From contig CALMJT010000041.1 of assembly GCA_937864365.1 (NCBI GenBank), forward strand, positions 1 to 64,000: 64,000 nt of DNA, in the 5' to 3' direction. Source of the stretch: an uncultured Alteromonadales bacterium (GTDB lineage Bacteria; Pseudomonadota; Gammaproteobacteria; Pseudomonadales; Cellvibrionaceae). Position numbers and translations under genes: made by a program. Of the stretch, positions 1 through 10,171 are shown piece by piece (the stretch's first letter is position 1; each line of letters begins with the position of its first letter). The notes under the pieces were generated by a model. That model was given only the letters and a program-made list of their open reading frames with translations, was not told the origin of the DNA and did not search any database.

Positions 1-735
1 CGATTCGATTCTACCGCCAACAATAACAGTATGAGTACCGGAGCGCGCCGCAAGTCGCGCTGCGCGAACTTTGGTTTGCATTCCACCACGACCCAAGGCG
101 CCACCGCCCCCGGCCATTGCATCTAAAGATGTATCACTGGCATTAGCTTCGGCAATGAGTTTCGCGTCAGGATTATTGCGAGGATCTGCGGTATACATGC
201 CGTCTTGGTCGGTAAGAATGACGAGAACGTCAGCATCAACAAGATTCGCAACCAGTGCCGCAAGACTGTCGTTATCACCAAAACGGATTTCGTCGGTTAC
301 CACGGTATCGTTTTCGTTAACGACCGGGATCACACCATAATGCAATAAAGTATTAAGAGTTGATCGACTGTTTAGATAGCGCTCACGACTGGATAAATCG
401 TCGTGATCAAGAAGTACTTGTGCGGTTTGAATAGAGTACTTCGAGAAGGCTTCTTGATAAGTCTGAATCAGACTCATCTGACCAACCGCCGCGGCTGCCT
501 GTAGTTCGTGAATACGATCTGGGCGCTCGTTCCAACCCAAACGTTTCATGCCTGCGGCCACAGCGCCAGAGGAAACTAAAATGATTTCTTTATCGAGCTT
601 TTGCAATCGAGCAATTTGCTCAACCCAACGCTCGATTGCGGGTTTATCCAGTTTACGTCCGTTGTCGGTTAATAATGCACTGCCAATTTTTATAATCCAG
701 CGTTTACGCTGGTGTAGGCTTTCCCTGATACTCAT
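1..735 (-). CDS. proB: Glutamate 5-kinase, partial (C-terminus beyond window edge)
   Basis: The enzyme phosphorylates L-glutamate with ATP to glutamyl 5-phosphate, the first and feedback-inhibited step of proline synthesis in the cytoplasm. The frame starts at the ATG complementary to 733-735 and stays open to base 1, giving 245 codons of a protein usually about 370 residues long. Visible are the N-terminal kinase motif [12 protein letters not shown], the segment [14 protein letters not shown], the substrate region [19 protein letters not shown], and the loop [18 protein letters not shown] near the cut. The amino acid kinase domain is therefore nearly complete. The C-terminal PUA domain, if present, lies outside the window. 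It follows obg on the same strand after a 335-bp gap, an order typical of Pseudomonas relatives. Confidence 0.95.
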   Translation of the reverse strand, partial: MSIRESLHQRKRWIIKIGSALLTDNGRKLDKPAIERWVEQIARLQKLDKEIILVSSGAVAAGMKRLGWNERPDRIHELQAAAAVGQMSLIQTYQEAFSKYSIQTAQVLLDHDDLSSRERYLNSRSTLNTLLHYGVIPVVNENDTVVTDEIRFGDNDSLAALVANLVDADVLVILTDQDGMYTADPRNNPDAKLIAEANASDTSLDAMAGGGGALGRGGMQTKVRAARLAARSGTHTVIVGGRIES

Positions 736-1025
736 GATGACTACTCAACTCCCGAAATAATTATAGGCTCGTATGACTTGCGAACGCTCACTATCACAGC
801 AAGCGCGCAAGTGTAACTCGCTCGGTTTTTTTTTGGGAGCCAACCATTACTCAGATCTATAGTTAATAAGTAAAACTTGAGAGTCTAAATTAACTTATTG
901 AAAAATATAAAAAAACTGATCAATCCTGACCAAAAATTTCATTTGAGCCACGTTTAAATGCCGAGCTTCCTCACGTAAATCAACCTAGACGCACCGACTC
1001 GGCTTTAACTCTGTTTTGGGAGTAC
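736..1025. other. Intergenic region between obg and proB
   Basis: No gene is apparent here. The stretch is A+T-rich around 840-960 and has a nine-T run near 825-833. A possible weak long-range pairing exists between 960-965 (GCCGAG) and 998-1003 (CTCGGC). I could not name a convincing promoter for proB. The obg-side end of the gap is a tandem repeat, listed separately. Confidence 0.5.
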
Positions 1026-1070
1026 TTACTTGATAGTCCTTACTTGATAGTCCTTACTTGATAGTCCTTA

Positions 1071-1072
<2 letters not shown>
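1026..1072. repeat. Three tandem copies of a 14-bp unit plus a partial copy
   Basis: The unit TTACTTGATAGTCC occurs at 1026-1039, 1040-1053 and 1054-1067 with no mismatches. A five-base partial copy (1068-1072) runs into the obg stop codon. The unit is not a multiple of three and lies after the obg stop on the coding strand. Identical copies suggest recent slippage expansion. No function can be read from it. Confidence 0.95.
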
Positions 1073-2276
<1,204 letters not shown>

Positions 2277-2372
2277 CTACCTCTGTTTGGAGTTGTTCGG
2301 TCTTGGAAACCGCAACAGTTGAATCCCTTTGTTCGCGGCCTTGTTACCATATCCAATTTACTTAATTTCATA

Positions 2373-2405
2373 ATAAAAAAAACCCCATCAGAGTGATGGG
2401 GTTTT
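2373..2405 (-). terminator. Intrinsic terminator after rplU-rpmA
   Basis: Arms 2381-2390 (AACCCCATCA) and 2394-2403 (TGATGGGGTT) pair perfectly around a 3-nt loop. An A-run at 2375-2382 gives a U-tract on the minus strand. It sits between rpmA and obg, and would cut or attenuate transcription into obg. Confidence 0.85.
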
Positions 2406-2445
2406 TCGAAGAACCTTACAAGAAGGTTGGCTTTAATCGCCCTGC

Positions 2446-2709
2446 TTATTGAACAACAGGAACAATACTTACGTATTTACGATTTTTTGGGCCTTTAACT
2501 TCAAATTTTACAGTGCCATCTTCTTTTGCAAACAAGGTATGGTCTTTACCAATACCAACGTTTACACCAGCATGGAACTTAGTACCGCGTTGGCGAACTA
2601 GAATGTTGCCAGCAAGTACTTCTTGACCGCCAAAGCGCTTAACCCCTAAGCGTTTACTTTCCGAGTCGCGGCCGTTACGTGTACTACCACCTGCCTTTTT
2701 ATGAGCCAT
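2446..2709 (-). CDS. rpmA: 50S ribosomal protein L27
   Basis: L27 sits near the peptidyl-transferase centre of the large subunit. The 87-residue protein begins [16 protein letters not shown] and carries the conserved [22 protein letters not shown]-type core. Length and sequence fit the family over its whole span. It lacks the N-terminal extension cleaved in Firmicutes. It lies 18 bp after rplU on the same strand, forming the usual rplU-rpmA pair, and is followed by a strong terminator. Confidence 0.98.
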   Translation of the reverse strand: MAHKKAGGSTRNGRDSESKRLGVKRFGGQEVLAGNILVRQRGTKFHAGVNVGIGKDHTLFAKEDGTVKFEVKGPKNRKYVSIVPVVQ

Positions 2710-2727
2710 TAGATTATACCTCTTAGA

Positions 2728-3039
2728 TTAGCCTTGGATGCCGGTGATTTTCACCTCAGTGTACCACTGACGGTGACCCTGGCGCTTCATGGAGTGCTTA
2801 CGGCGACGGAATTTAACAATTTTCACTTTGTCAGCACGACCGTGGGCAACAACTTCTGCAGAAACTTTTGCACCATCAACAATTGGTGCACCAATTTTTA
2901 CGTCGTCACCGTTGGCAACTAACAAAACTTTATCAAAATCAACGGTTTCACCGGTGGCAACTTCGATTTTTTCTAATCGAAGAACTTCACCTTCGGCGAC
3001 ACGGTGTTGCTTACCGCCACTAACAATAACTGCGTACAT
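2728..3039 (-). CDS. rplU: 50S ribosomal protein L21
   Basis: L21 binds 23S rRNA in the large subunit. The 103-residue protein begins [14 protein letters not shown] and ends with the basic segment [15 protein letters not shown] followed by YTEVKITGI, all typical. A longer frame reaches upstream to 3090, but the family N-terminus and a GGAG sequence about ten bases before the ATG at 3039 fix the start. It is the first gene of the rplU-rpmA pair. Confidence 0.98.
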   Translation of the reverse strand: MYAVIVSGGKQHRVAEGEVLRLEKIEVATGETVDFDKVLLVANGDDVKIGAPIVDGAKVSAEVVAHGRADKVKIVKFRRRKHSMKRQGHRQWYTEVKITGIQG

Positions 3040-3093
3040 GCATTTGCTCCAATTAATGAAATCGGACGCCACGAAGTATGATGAATGCAAAAA

Positions 3094-3122
3094 ATTACTT
3101 GTTCATCATTTTTTCAAGTCAA
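3094..3122 (-). promoter_or_regulatory. Candidate sigma-70 promoter for rplU-rpmA
   Basis: On the minus strand TTGACT (complement of 3117-3122) is followed after 17 bases by AGTAAT (complement of 3094-3099). It lies about 55 bp upstream of the rplU start. The -35 box is good and the -10 box is weak. Confidence 0.4.
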
Positions 3123-3475
3123 CACGAATGAAAAACTTGCGACGTTTGTTTAAGGGTGGCGGATTTTATGGGAAATGAAGCAAAGATACAAGCGCCTATT
3201 TCATAACCAAATATTTTAACGCGAAACGGCAATCTTAGGCGCTGCTGTCAGTTGTTGGTCATCCGGCTGTGGTCATCAAAGAGCAGATAATCGGCGTTAG
3301 CACGTCCTAGCGCGACGACTGCCTATTAATAGGATCTCTTATTTTAATCAGACCAAAGGATGAGCGAACTGAAAATGTGTAAAACAAGCGGCATACAATG
3401 ATAACTAAAGCGTCACAACAGCTTGACGGTAGCAGCTCTCGTGCCTAGGATGCGCCTAACTTTATTTTTTGTAAA
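3123..3475. other. Divergent intergenic region between rplU and ispB
   Basis: No gene seen. The region contains a perfect 12-bp palindrome CCTATTAATAGG at 3322-3333 and the candidate ispB promoter near 3423-3451. The remainder is unexplained. Confidence 0.5.
3423..3451 (+). promoter_or_regulatory. Candidate sigma-70 promoter for ispB
   Basis: TTGACG (3423-3428), a 17-bp spacer and TAGGAT (3446-3451) lie 24 bp before the ispB ATG. This would give a very short untranslated leader. Confidence 0.5.
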
Positions 3476-4450
3476 ATGAATCACCGAATGCTCTCTTTTC
3501 ATAATGTTGTCCGCACTGACTTTGAAGCGGTTAATCAACTTATCATCGATGAACTCTATTCCGACGTTACTCTTGTTGAGAATATTGGCCAATACCTAGT
3601 CGAAGCCGGCGGCAAACGCCTGCGACCACTTCTGGTTCTGCTCGGTGCAAACGCATTGGGCTACTCAGGCACAAACCATTTAAAACTTGCAGCTATTATT
3701 GAATTTATTCACACCGCAACACTACTGCATGATGATGTTGTCGACATGTCTGAACTGCGACGAGGCCGCCCTACAGCCAATGCCAACTGGGGTAATGCGC
3801 CAAGCGTCTTGGTCGGTGACTTCTTATACAGCCGAGCCTTTCAAATGATGGTCGCCATTGGCAATATGGACATCATGAGCATTCTTTCGAACACCACTAA
3901 CGTGATTTCGGAAGGAGAAGTACAGCAATTGGTTAACGCCAAAGACCCGAACGTTAGCGAAGAGAATTACTTTAAGGTTATCAACAAAAAGACCGCCGCA
4001 CTGTTTGAAGCTGCCTGTGAGACCTCCATGGTTTTGTGCAATGCAACCGATAAACAGCGACAAGCCTTTGCCGCGTACGGCTCCAGTCTTGGTCTTGCCT
4101 TCCAATTAGTCGACGACGCCTTAGATTACGAAGGTGACGCACAAGCGTTGGGCAAGAATGTCGGCGACGATCTCGCCGAAGGCAAACCAACATTACCTCT
4201 TATTTACACCATGAATCACGGCACCGCTGCCGAAAAAGATCTGGTGGCAAACGCGATTCGTAATGGTAGCGTTGAACATCTAAATGAAATCGTCGCGCTG
4301 GTAAAATCGACCGGCGGGCTAAAATATACTCATGAGCAGGCGGCACACCATGTGCAGAGAGCTAAAGATTCTCTTTTAGAACTGCCCAAAAGTGATTACA
4401 GAGATGCGATGGAGGACTTGGCTAATTTCGCCATAAACCGAGATCGCTAA
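3476..4450 (+). CDS. ispB: Octaprenyl (polyprenyl) diphosphate synthase
   Basis: IspB adds isopentenyl diphosphate units in trans geometry to build the long side chain of ubiquinone and menaquinone. The 324-residue protein matches the family length. It has GGKRLRPLLVLLGA, the first aspartate-rich motif LLHDDVVDMSELRRGRPTA around residue 80, and the second motif FQLVDDALDYEG around residue 205, followed by GKNVGDDLAEGKPTLPL. These aspartates bind magnesium and diphosphate. It ends FAINRDR. No strong ribosome binding site precedes the ATG at 3476, and a second ATG four codons on is also possible. It is divergent from rplU, as in most gammaproteobacteria. Confidence 0.95.
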   Translation: MNHRMLSFHNVVRTDFEAVNQLIIDELYSDVTLVENIGQYLVEAGGKRLRPLLVLLGANALGYSGTNHLKLAAIIEFIHTATLLHDDVVDMSELRRGRPTANANWGNAPSVLVGDFLYSRAFQMMVAIGNMDIMSILSNTTNVISEGEVQQLVNAKDPNVSEENYFKVINKKTAALFEAACETSMVLCNATDKQRQAFAAYGSSLGLAFQLVDDALDYEGDAQALGKNVGDDLAEGKPTLPLIYTMNHGTAAEKDLVANAIRNGSVEHLNEIVALVKSTGGLKYTHEQAAHHVQRAKDSLLELPKSDYRDAMEDLANFAINRDR

Positions 4451-4500
4451 AGAAGGACAAACCTTAAGCAAGGATAGCAGGCAAGGGATTACAGCGAACC

Positions 4501-6156
4501 ATGACCAACAATCTAGATTCGAACACTTCAATTAAAGACCACTATTCTTACCCCAGCTGGGAAAAGCTAAAGTCTTTAGCGCTCAGCTGGGATGAAAATC
4601 TTACCAATCTATTTGCAAAAGATCCTAAACGAGCCGAGAAATACTCACTCTCAGTAGGACAAATCTTTCTGGATTTCTCGAAAAATCACATCGACGAAGA
4701 CATTTTCGAGGCACTTTGCGAAATTGCCAACGACGCAAAACTGCCCGCGTGGATTCAAGCATTATATTCCGGTGATCTGGTCAACAATACCGAACACCGC
4801 CCTGCCCTGCATACGGCATTAAGAACACCGGAACTTTGCCCCTCAGAAAAACAAGCCGAGGTAAAAGCGGCGCTCGAAAAAGTTGAAACATTGGTTAATG
4901 AGGTTCATACCGGCCAATGGCTTGGTCACACCGGCAAAGCTATTACCGATGTAGTTAACATTGGTATCGGCGGATCGGATCTTGGCCCAAGAATGGTAGT
5001 TACTGCACTTAAGGCATTTAAAAATAAATCCTTAGAGGTTCATTTTGCAGCAAACATTGACGGCGCCGATCTTGCCGACCAGCTGGAAGCATTAAATCCA
5101 GAAACGACATTGTTCGTCATAGCGTCAAAATCATTCTCAACCTTAGAAACTCGTGAGAATGCTCTGGCTGCACGACGTTGGTTATTAAACTTCGGCTGCA
5201 AACACGAACAGCTACAGCACCATTTTGTGGCCGTTAGCAGCAATATTTCAGCAGCCATTGAATTTGGCATTGCTGAAAACAACATTCTGCCAATGTGGAG
5301 TTGGGTTGGCGGACGCTATTCCTTATGGTCAGCCATTGGCTTGCCAATCGCGTTCGCACTGGGCTTTGATAATTTCAGACGTCTACTCGACGGCGCCGCC
5401 GTAATGGATCGGCACTTTCACGATGCTCCGCTCAAAGAAAATATGCCAGCGGTGCTCGCTTTACTGACGTTTTGGTACAGCTCGACACAAGGTTACGAGA
5501 GCCAAGCAATCCTGCCTTATGCTCAGCGCTTAAATCGCCTTCCCGCTTATCTTCAACAGTTAGACATGGAGAGCCTCGGCAAGCGCGTAAACCATAATGG
5601 CAATCCTCTGGATTACAATTCGGGACTTATTCTTTGGGGTACTGAGGGAACCAACGGTCAGCACTCTTTCCACCAGCTACTGCACCAAGGCACTCGCAAG
5701 GTGTTAGTGGATTTTATTGCCAGCATAAAACCTATGAGTGGTTTAGACAGCCATCACCATTATTTATCGGCAAACTGTATTGGCCAATCCCAAGCATTAC
5801 TTGCGGGAAAATCTTTTGAACAGGCTTATGAAGAGCTTCTTGAAAGCGGCAAAACAGAAGATGAAGCGCGAAAAATAGCGCCTCACAAAGTTATCCCTGG
5901 CAATCGCCCGAGCAATACATTACTTCTAGAGCAGCTCACACCAGAGTCTCTGGGAAGTTTAATCGCTCTGTACGAACACAAAGTATATTGCCTAGGCGTG
6001 CTTTGGGATTTAAATCCTTTTGATCAATGGGGCGTTGAGCTTGGCAAACAACTCGGGATGAAAATCTACCCAGCGCTCACCAGCGGGGAATGCCCAGACT
6101 CTTGGGACTCTTCGACTCGCTCTTTGATCGCTAAATTAGGGGCCACCGGCAAATAA
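4501..6156 (+). CDS. pgi: Glucose-6-phosphate isomerase
   Basis: Pgi interconverts glucose 6-phosphate and fructose 6-phosphate in glycolysis. It also supplies fructose 6-phosphate for mannose nucleotides made by other genes in this window. The 551-residue protein has the usual length. It shows NIGIGGSDLGPRM near residue 155, the phosphate-binding segment SKSFSTLETRENA, the family signature VGGRYSLWSAIGLPIA, the segment GTEGTNGQHSFHQLLHQGT and the C-terminal NPFDQWGVELGK. The ATG at 4501 gives the expected N-terminus, with only a weak ribosome binding site. It lies 50 bp after ispB on the same strand and may be cotranscribed with it. Confidence 0.97.
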   Translation: MTNNLDSNTSIKDHYSYPSWEKLKSLALSWDENLTNLFAKDPKRAEKYSLSVGQIFLDFSKNHIDEDIFEALCEIANDAKLPAWIQALYSGDLVNNTEHRPALHTALRTPELCPSEKQAEVKAALEKVETLVNEVHTGQWLGHTGKAITDVVNIGIGGSDLGPRMVVTALKAFKNKSLEVHFAANIDGADLADQLEALNPETTLFVIASKSFSTLETRENALAARRWLLNFGCKHEQLQHHFVAVSSNISAAIEFGIAENNILPMWSWVGGRYSLWSAIGLPIAFALGFDNFRRLLDGAAVMDRHFHDAPLKENMPAVLALLTFWYSSTQGYESQAILPYAQRLNRLPAYLQQLDMESLGKRVNHNGNPLDYNSGLILWGTEGTNGQHSFHQLLHQGTRKVLVDFIASIKPMSGLDSHHHYLSANCIGQSQALLAGKSFEQAYEELLESGKTEDEARKIAPHKVIPGNRPSNTLLLEQLTPESLGSLIALYEHKVYCLGVLWDLNPFDQWGVELGKQLGMKIYPALTSGECPDSWDSSTRSLIAKLGATGK

Positions 6157-6195
6157 AACACGGCATTTCTACGGAATTGCGTATACCCGTTTTGT

Positions 6196-6246
6196 GTATC
6201 TCTCTTGATAATTACTGAAACCATTGAGAGAGATACCCTCTTAGTT
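6196..6246. repeat. 10-bp inverted repeat after pgi
   Basis: GTATCTCTCT (6196-6205) is exactly complementary to AGAGAGATAC (6237-6246), separated by 31 bases. There is no T-run, so it is not a textbook terminator. It could be an operator or an RNA 3-prime structure. Confidence 0.5.
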
Positions 6247-6311
6247 TTAGGTCAACAAACCCTTTAATCACAATAACATTAGATCAATAATAGCCCGGTG
6301 CCCTATAAACT

Positions 6312-6743
6312 ATGTCTCCGGCGAATTCACAATTGCATTCTCAAGATAAATACACCGAAATACATTTTTCGAAACGCTGGTTACTCATTGTTACCGGCTG
6401 GATATCGTTAACGCTGGGTATCTTGGGAATTTTCCTACCGTTACTGCCTACCACACCTTTTGTGTTGCTCTCGTCATGGTGTTTCGCTCGATCCAGTAAG
6501 AGATTTCATCAACTGCTGGTATCGAATCGATTTCTTGGGCCAATTATCACCGAATGGGAGGCTGGCCGGGGAATCTCATTAAAAGTGAGGAATCGAGCAC
6601 TGATCACCTTGTGGATCACATTAGTGATATCGATGTTCATTGTGGGTAAATGGTGGTCGGTGCTTCTTCTGTCGAGCATCGGCACAGGAACAACAATCTA
6701 TCTGTGCCGCTTGGCTCGAAAAGCGAAATCGGAACAACTTTGA
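6312..6743 (+). CDS. DUF454 (YbaN-like) small inner-membrane protein
   Basis: The 143-residue protein matches the DUF454/YbaN family, whose role is not known. The family hallmark is a hydrophobic hairpin with GIFLPLLPTTPF followed by CFARSSKRFH, both present around residues 45-75. A second membrane pair spans roughly residues 95-135 (LITLWITLVISMFIVG and SVLLLSSIGTGTTIYL). The tail is basic. Three to four membrane segments place it in the inner membrane. It stands alone between pgi and the convergent manB gene. Its ribosome binding site is poor. Confidence 0.85.
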   Translation: MSPANSQLHSQDKYTEIHFSKRWLLIVTGWISLTLGILGIFLPLLPTTPFVLLSSWCFARSSKRFHQLLVSNRFLGPIITEWEAGRGISLKVRNRALITLWITLVISMFIVGKWWSVLLLSSIGTGTTIYLCRLARKAKSEQL

Positions 6744-6848
6744 TGGAGCAAGATCGTCTCGGAAAATCATCGAAATGATCAGTCGACAGACTATGGCAAT
6801 GAGATTTCTTTCTCGCGACCAAACGACGCTCGAATCAACGAAAGGTAT

Positions 6849-8204
6849 TTAGGGCGATTCCATAAGCGCCAATAGCTCATCCCTTTTTTCTTCCATCAAT
6901 GCTTGATTAGCGCGAGTTTCAACATTTAGGCGAATAACGGGCTCGGTATTCGATCTGCGAAGATTAAAACGCCAATCATCGAACTCTATTGATACGCCAT
7001 CGGTGTAGTCTATGTGGTTGGCAGATGCCGAATAGAAAGCTTCAATACGATCAATGACTGTCTGAGAGTTCTCAACTACGCGATTAATTTCACCACTGCA
7101 CGGATAAGCACGCATACACTCATCCACCAATTTTGATAGAGGTTTACCCGTAACAGAAACAAGCTCGGCGACCAGTAACCACGGAATCATACCGCTATCG
7201 CAGTATGCAAAGTCTCTAAAGTAATGGTGGGCGCTCATCTCACCGCCATAAATAGCGTCTTCTTCGCGCATTCGTTCTTTAATAAACGCATGGCCGGTTT
7301 TACTCATAACCGGCACACCACCGTGTTGCTTGACAATACTTTGGGTATTCCAAGTCAAACGCGGATCATGAACGATTTTGCTGCCAGCCGATTTTTTAAG
7401 AAAAGCCTCTGCTAGCAAACCAACTAAATAATACCCTTCGATAAAACGACCATTTTCATCAAAGAAGAAACAACGATCAAAATCACCATCCCAAGCAATA
7501 CCAAAATCTGCCTGATTATCGATAACCGCACGAGAAGTGCTACTACGATTCTCTGGTAATAAAGGATTAGGAATGCCATTTGGGAAATGGCCATCAGGCT
7601 CGTGCTGAATTTTTACGAATTTAATGGTTGGAAGGCGTTCCTCGATCGCATCTATGATAAGACCCGCCCCACCATTACCGGGATTGGCGACAATCTTAAG
7701 AGAAGAGAGCGTGGAAAGATCAACGTAAGTCAGAAGATGATCAATGTACGAAGGTCTTGAATTTGAATGACTAACTGCGCCTTTTTTAACTTGGTTAAAA
7801 TCACCAGATTCCGCCAGTGCTTGGATATCAAACAATCCGGTATCACCACTGATTGGGCGAGAACCTTGTCGGACCAGCTTCATACCATTGTAATCAATGG
7901 GGTTGTGACTGGCGGTCACGCAAATACCGCCGTCTACATCTTGACTAAAACTCGCAAAGTAAACTTCTTCTGTTCCGCAAACACCAATGTGCAACACATC
8001 GGCGCCGCCGTCGGTAAGGCCGTCGATAAGACTGTCTGTCAGGGCTGGGCTGGACAATCTAATGTCGTGCCCAACAACGACCTTTTTAGCCGATAAGTAC
8101 TGAGCAAACGCGCGACCTATACGATAGGCGACATCTTCGTTTAACTGACCGGGAACCTGTCCGCGGATATCATAAGCTTTAAAACAGGATATTTTGTTAT
8201 CCAC
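6849..8204 (-). CDS. manB: Phosphomannomutase (ManB/CpsG type)
   Basis: The enzyme interconverts mannose 6-phosphate and mannose 1-phosphate on the way to GDP-mannose. Some family members also act on glucose phosphates. The 451-residue protein has the four-domain hexose phosphomutase plan: N-terminal FKAYDIRG, active-site serine loop [13 protein letters not shown] near residue 100, magnesium loop DGDFDRCFF, sugar-binding [10 protein letters not shown] and phosphate-binding [16 protein letters not shown]. The start is a GTG at 8204 with AAGGG about ten bases upstream. It follows galU after 44 bp on the same strand, so the pair is probably one sugar-nucleotide operon. manC in this window would take its product to GDP-mannose. 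Confidence 0.93.
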   Translation of the reverse strand: MDNKISCFKAYDIRGQVPGQLNEDVAYRIGRAFAQYLSAKKVVVGHDIRLSSPALTDSLIDGLTDGGADVLHIGVCGTEEVYFASFSQDVDGGICVTASHNPIDYNGMKLVRQGSRPISGDTGLFDIQALAESGDFNQVKKGAVSHSNSRPSYIDHLLTYVDLSTLSSLKIVANPGNGGAGLIIDAIEERLPTIKFVKIQHEPDGHFPNGIPNPLLPENRSSTSRAVIDNQADFGIAWDGDFDRCFFFDENGRFIEGYYLVGLLAEAFLKKSAGSKIVHDPRLTWNTQSIVKQHGGVPVMSKTGHAFIKERMREEDAIYGGEMSAHHYFRDFAYCDSGMIPWLLVAELVSVTGKPLSKLVDECMRAYPCSGEINRVVENSQTVIDRIEAFYSASANHIDYTDGVSIEFDDWRFNLRRSNTEPVIRLNVETRANQALMEEKRDELLALMESP

Positions 8205-8248
8205 GGAAGGGAACCCTTATTTCTTTACCAAGCAATACAGATTGGAGA

Positions 8249-9079
8249 TTACATCTTATAAATGTTGTTGTAGACGTAGTTGGTTGCTTCTACGAAGCCA
8301 TCCACACTGCCGCAATCGAAACGAGTGCCTTTGAATTTGTAACCTAAAACGCAACCATTTTTGGCTTGCGTTAATAGAGCATCGGTCAGTTGAAGCTCGC
8401 CATTTTTACCGGGAGGCGTATTCTCGATGATTTCAAAAATATCTGGTGTCAAAATGTATCGACCGATAATCGCAAGGTTACTTGGTGCCTCTTCTACCGC
8501 AGGTTTTTCAACCATGTTGGTGACTTGGAAGATACCGTCTTTCAGTTTTTCACCGGCAATCACACCAAACTTACTGATCTGATCTTCTGGAACTTCTTGA
8601 ATTGCAACAATGCTGCATCGGAATTGTTTGTACAACTGAACCATCTGCGCCAAAACACCATCACCACCTTCGGTGTTTAAACACAAGTCATCCGATAAAA
8701 CCACGCCGAAGGGCTCGTCACCTATTAAGCGACGACCGTTTAAAATAGCGTCACCCAAACCACGCATTTCTTGCTGGCGAGTCATTGAGAAGGTAGCTTT
8801 GCTCATAACTTCGCGAATACTGCTCAAGAATTCTTCTTTAGACGTTCCCGCGATTTGATGCTCGAGTTCATAACTAACATCAAAATGGTCAGCAATTGCG
8901 CGCTTTCCACGACCTGTCACTAAACCGATTTCGGTTAGCCCAGCTTCAATGGCCTCTTCCACACCGTACTGAACCAAGGGTTTATTTACGATCGGTAGCA
9001 TTTCTTTCGGCATTGATTTGGTTGCGGGAAGAAAACGGGTACCGTAGCCCGCCACCGGGAACAGACACTTCTTGATCAT
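8249..9079 (-). CDS. galU: UTP-glucose-1-phosphate uridylyltransferase
   Basis: GalU makes UDP-glucose from glucose 1-phosphate and UTP. UDP-glucose is the substrate of ugd, also in this window, and feeds polysaccharide synthesis. The 276-residue protein starts MIKKCLFPVAGYGTRFLP, the nucleotide-binding signature with the GxGTRxLP core, followed by KSMPKEMLPIVNKPLVQY. Further motifs are VLSDDL near residue 130 and VEKPAVEEAPSNLAIIGRY. Length is slightly below the E. coli enzyme. An AAGGA lies about nine bases before the ATG. It is the upstream gene of the galU-manB pair. Confidence 0.96.
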   Translation of the reverse strand: MIKKCLFPVAGYGTRFLPATKSMPKEMLPIVNKPLVQYGVEEAIEAGLTEIGLVTGRGKRAIADHFDVSYELEHQIAGTSKEEFLSSIREVMSKATFSMTRQQEMRGLGDAILNGRRLIGDEPFGVVLSDDLCLNTEGGDGVLAQMVQLYKQFRCSIVAIQEVPEDQISKFGVIAGEKLKDGIFQVTNMVEKPAVEEAPSNLAIIGRYILTPDIFEIIENTPPGKNGELQLTDALLTQAKNGCVLGYKFKGTRFDCGSVDGFVEATNYVYNNIYKM

Positions 9080-9543
9080 TTCATTTAATCCTTAAATTAA
9101 TTGATTCTTTCAAACTTATGCTATCCAAGATTTGCGATCTTTGATGGTTTTATTCACACAAGTATCACCTTAACATAGTTTTTCTGAACGTGTTCTGTGA
9201 TAAAAGTTGCAAATAGCTCAACTCGCAAACTTTGGAATTTATTTACAAATTCAAAGCAAATGGCCGTATTTTCAGACGTAAGTTTGATCTTTACGACCCT
9301 TGAAGCTTCACTAGAGATGTCATTATCATCTATCTGATTACCGAAATTCCAGCTCGCAAAAAATGTATGTATAGAAATAATTTCACTTCAAAAACCGCAG
9401 TATCAAGAACCAACATTCCAACAAACACAAGTATTTAATCTGGACAAGAAGCCATCATCCATTAGAATGTGCCCCCTTCGCTAGCCAGCACATCGACTTT
9501 CGAACAATGGCTCATTCGTAACGAAAACTGTTAGAGTCAATTT
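9080..9543. other. Divergent intergenic region between galU and fabA
   Basis: No gene seen in 464 bp. A candidate fabA promoter lies at 9441-9468. A small perfect inverted repeat TTCGT-A-ACGAA sits at 9515-9525, just before fabA, and could be an operator. The galU side is A+T-rich with no clear promoter that I could name. Confidence 0.5.
9441..9468 (+). promoter_or_regulatory. Candidate sigma-70 promoter for fabA-fabB
   Basis: TGGACA (9441-9446), a 16-bp spacer and TAGAAT (9463-9468) lie about 76 bp before the fabA ATG. The TTCGTAACGAA repeat at 9515-9525 would fall in the 5-prime leader. Confidence 0.5.
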
Positions 9544-10068
9544 ATGGATTCTTTTATACCTAAAAACGCCTATAGCCGCGAAGAGCTAATCGATTGCGGA
9601 CATGGAAAAATGTTCGGGCCTGATAACGCTCGCTTACCTGTACCTAACATGTTGATGATCGATAGAATTACGCACATCAGCACTGAGGGTGGGGAATTCG
9701 GTAAAGGCGAGATTATCGCTGAGCTGGATATCAATCCCGATTTGTGGTTTTTTGAATGTCATTTTCCAGGCGACCCGGTTATGCCCGGCTGCTTAGGCTT
9801 AGATGCCATGTGGCAATTGGTTGGCTTCTATCTAGGATGGCGAGGCAATCCTGGTAAAGGAAGAGCATTAGGCTCTGGGGAAGTAAAATTCTCCGGTCAA
9901 ATTTTACCAACCGCTAAAAAAGTCACCTATCATATAAACCTAAAGCGTGTGGTAGAAAGACAACTGGTTATGGGTATCGCAAATGGCTCCGCATCGGTTG
10001 ATGGCAAGCCAATTTACACAGCGAACGATTTGCGTGTTGGTCTATTTACAGACACCAGTAAGTTCTAA
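9544..10068 (+). CDS. fabA: 3-hydroxydecanoyl-ACP dehydratase/isomerase
   Basis: FabA dehydrates 3-hydroxydecanoyl-ACP and isomerises the trans-2 product to cis-3-decenoyl-ACP, the branch point to unsaturated fatty acids. The 174-residue protein has the hot-dog fold signature [20 protein letters not shown]. Catalytic His is at about residue 73 and Asp at about 87, matching His70 and Asp84 of the E. coli enzyme. The C-terminal half contains [16 protein letters not shown]. It is followed by fabB after about 100 bp on the same strand, the standard fabAB pair. Confidence 0.97.
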   Translation: MDSFIPKNAYSREELIDCGHGKMFGPDNARLPVPNMLMIDRITHISTEGGEFGKGEIIAELDINPDLWFFECHFPGDPVMPGCLGLDAMWQLVGFYLGWRGNPGKGRALGSGEVKFSGQILPTAKKVTYHINLKRVVERQLVMGIANGSASVDGKPIYTANDLRVGLFTDTSKF

Positions 10069-10171
10069 TGTAATTGCAGTTCAGCTTTCAATATTGAGCA
10101 CTACAAATTATATTGAATTTTCACAGTTATAACTTTTTAGCCAGTAAATGGCTCATCAGGTGGGGCAGCAT

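Noticed and set aside
71-340. Plus-strand ORF at the window start
   Set aside because: Antisense shadow of proB, whose minus-strand frame is continuous and matches the family.
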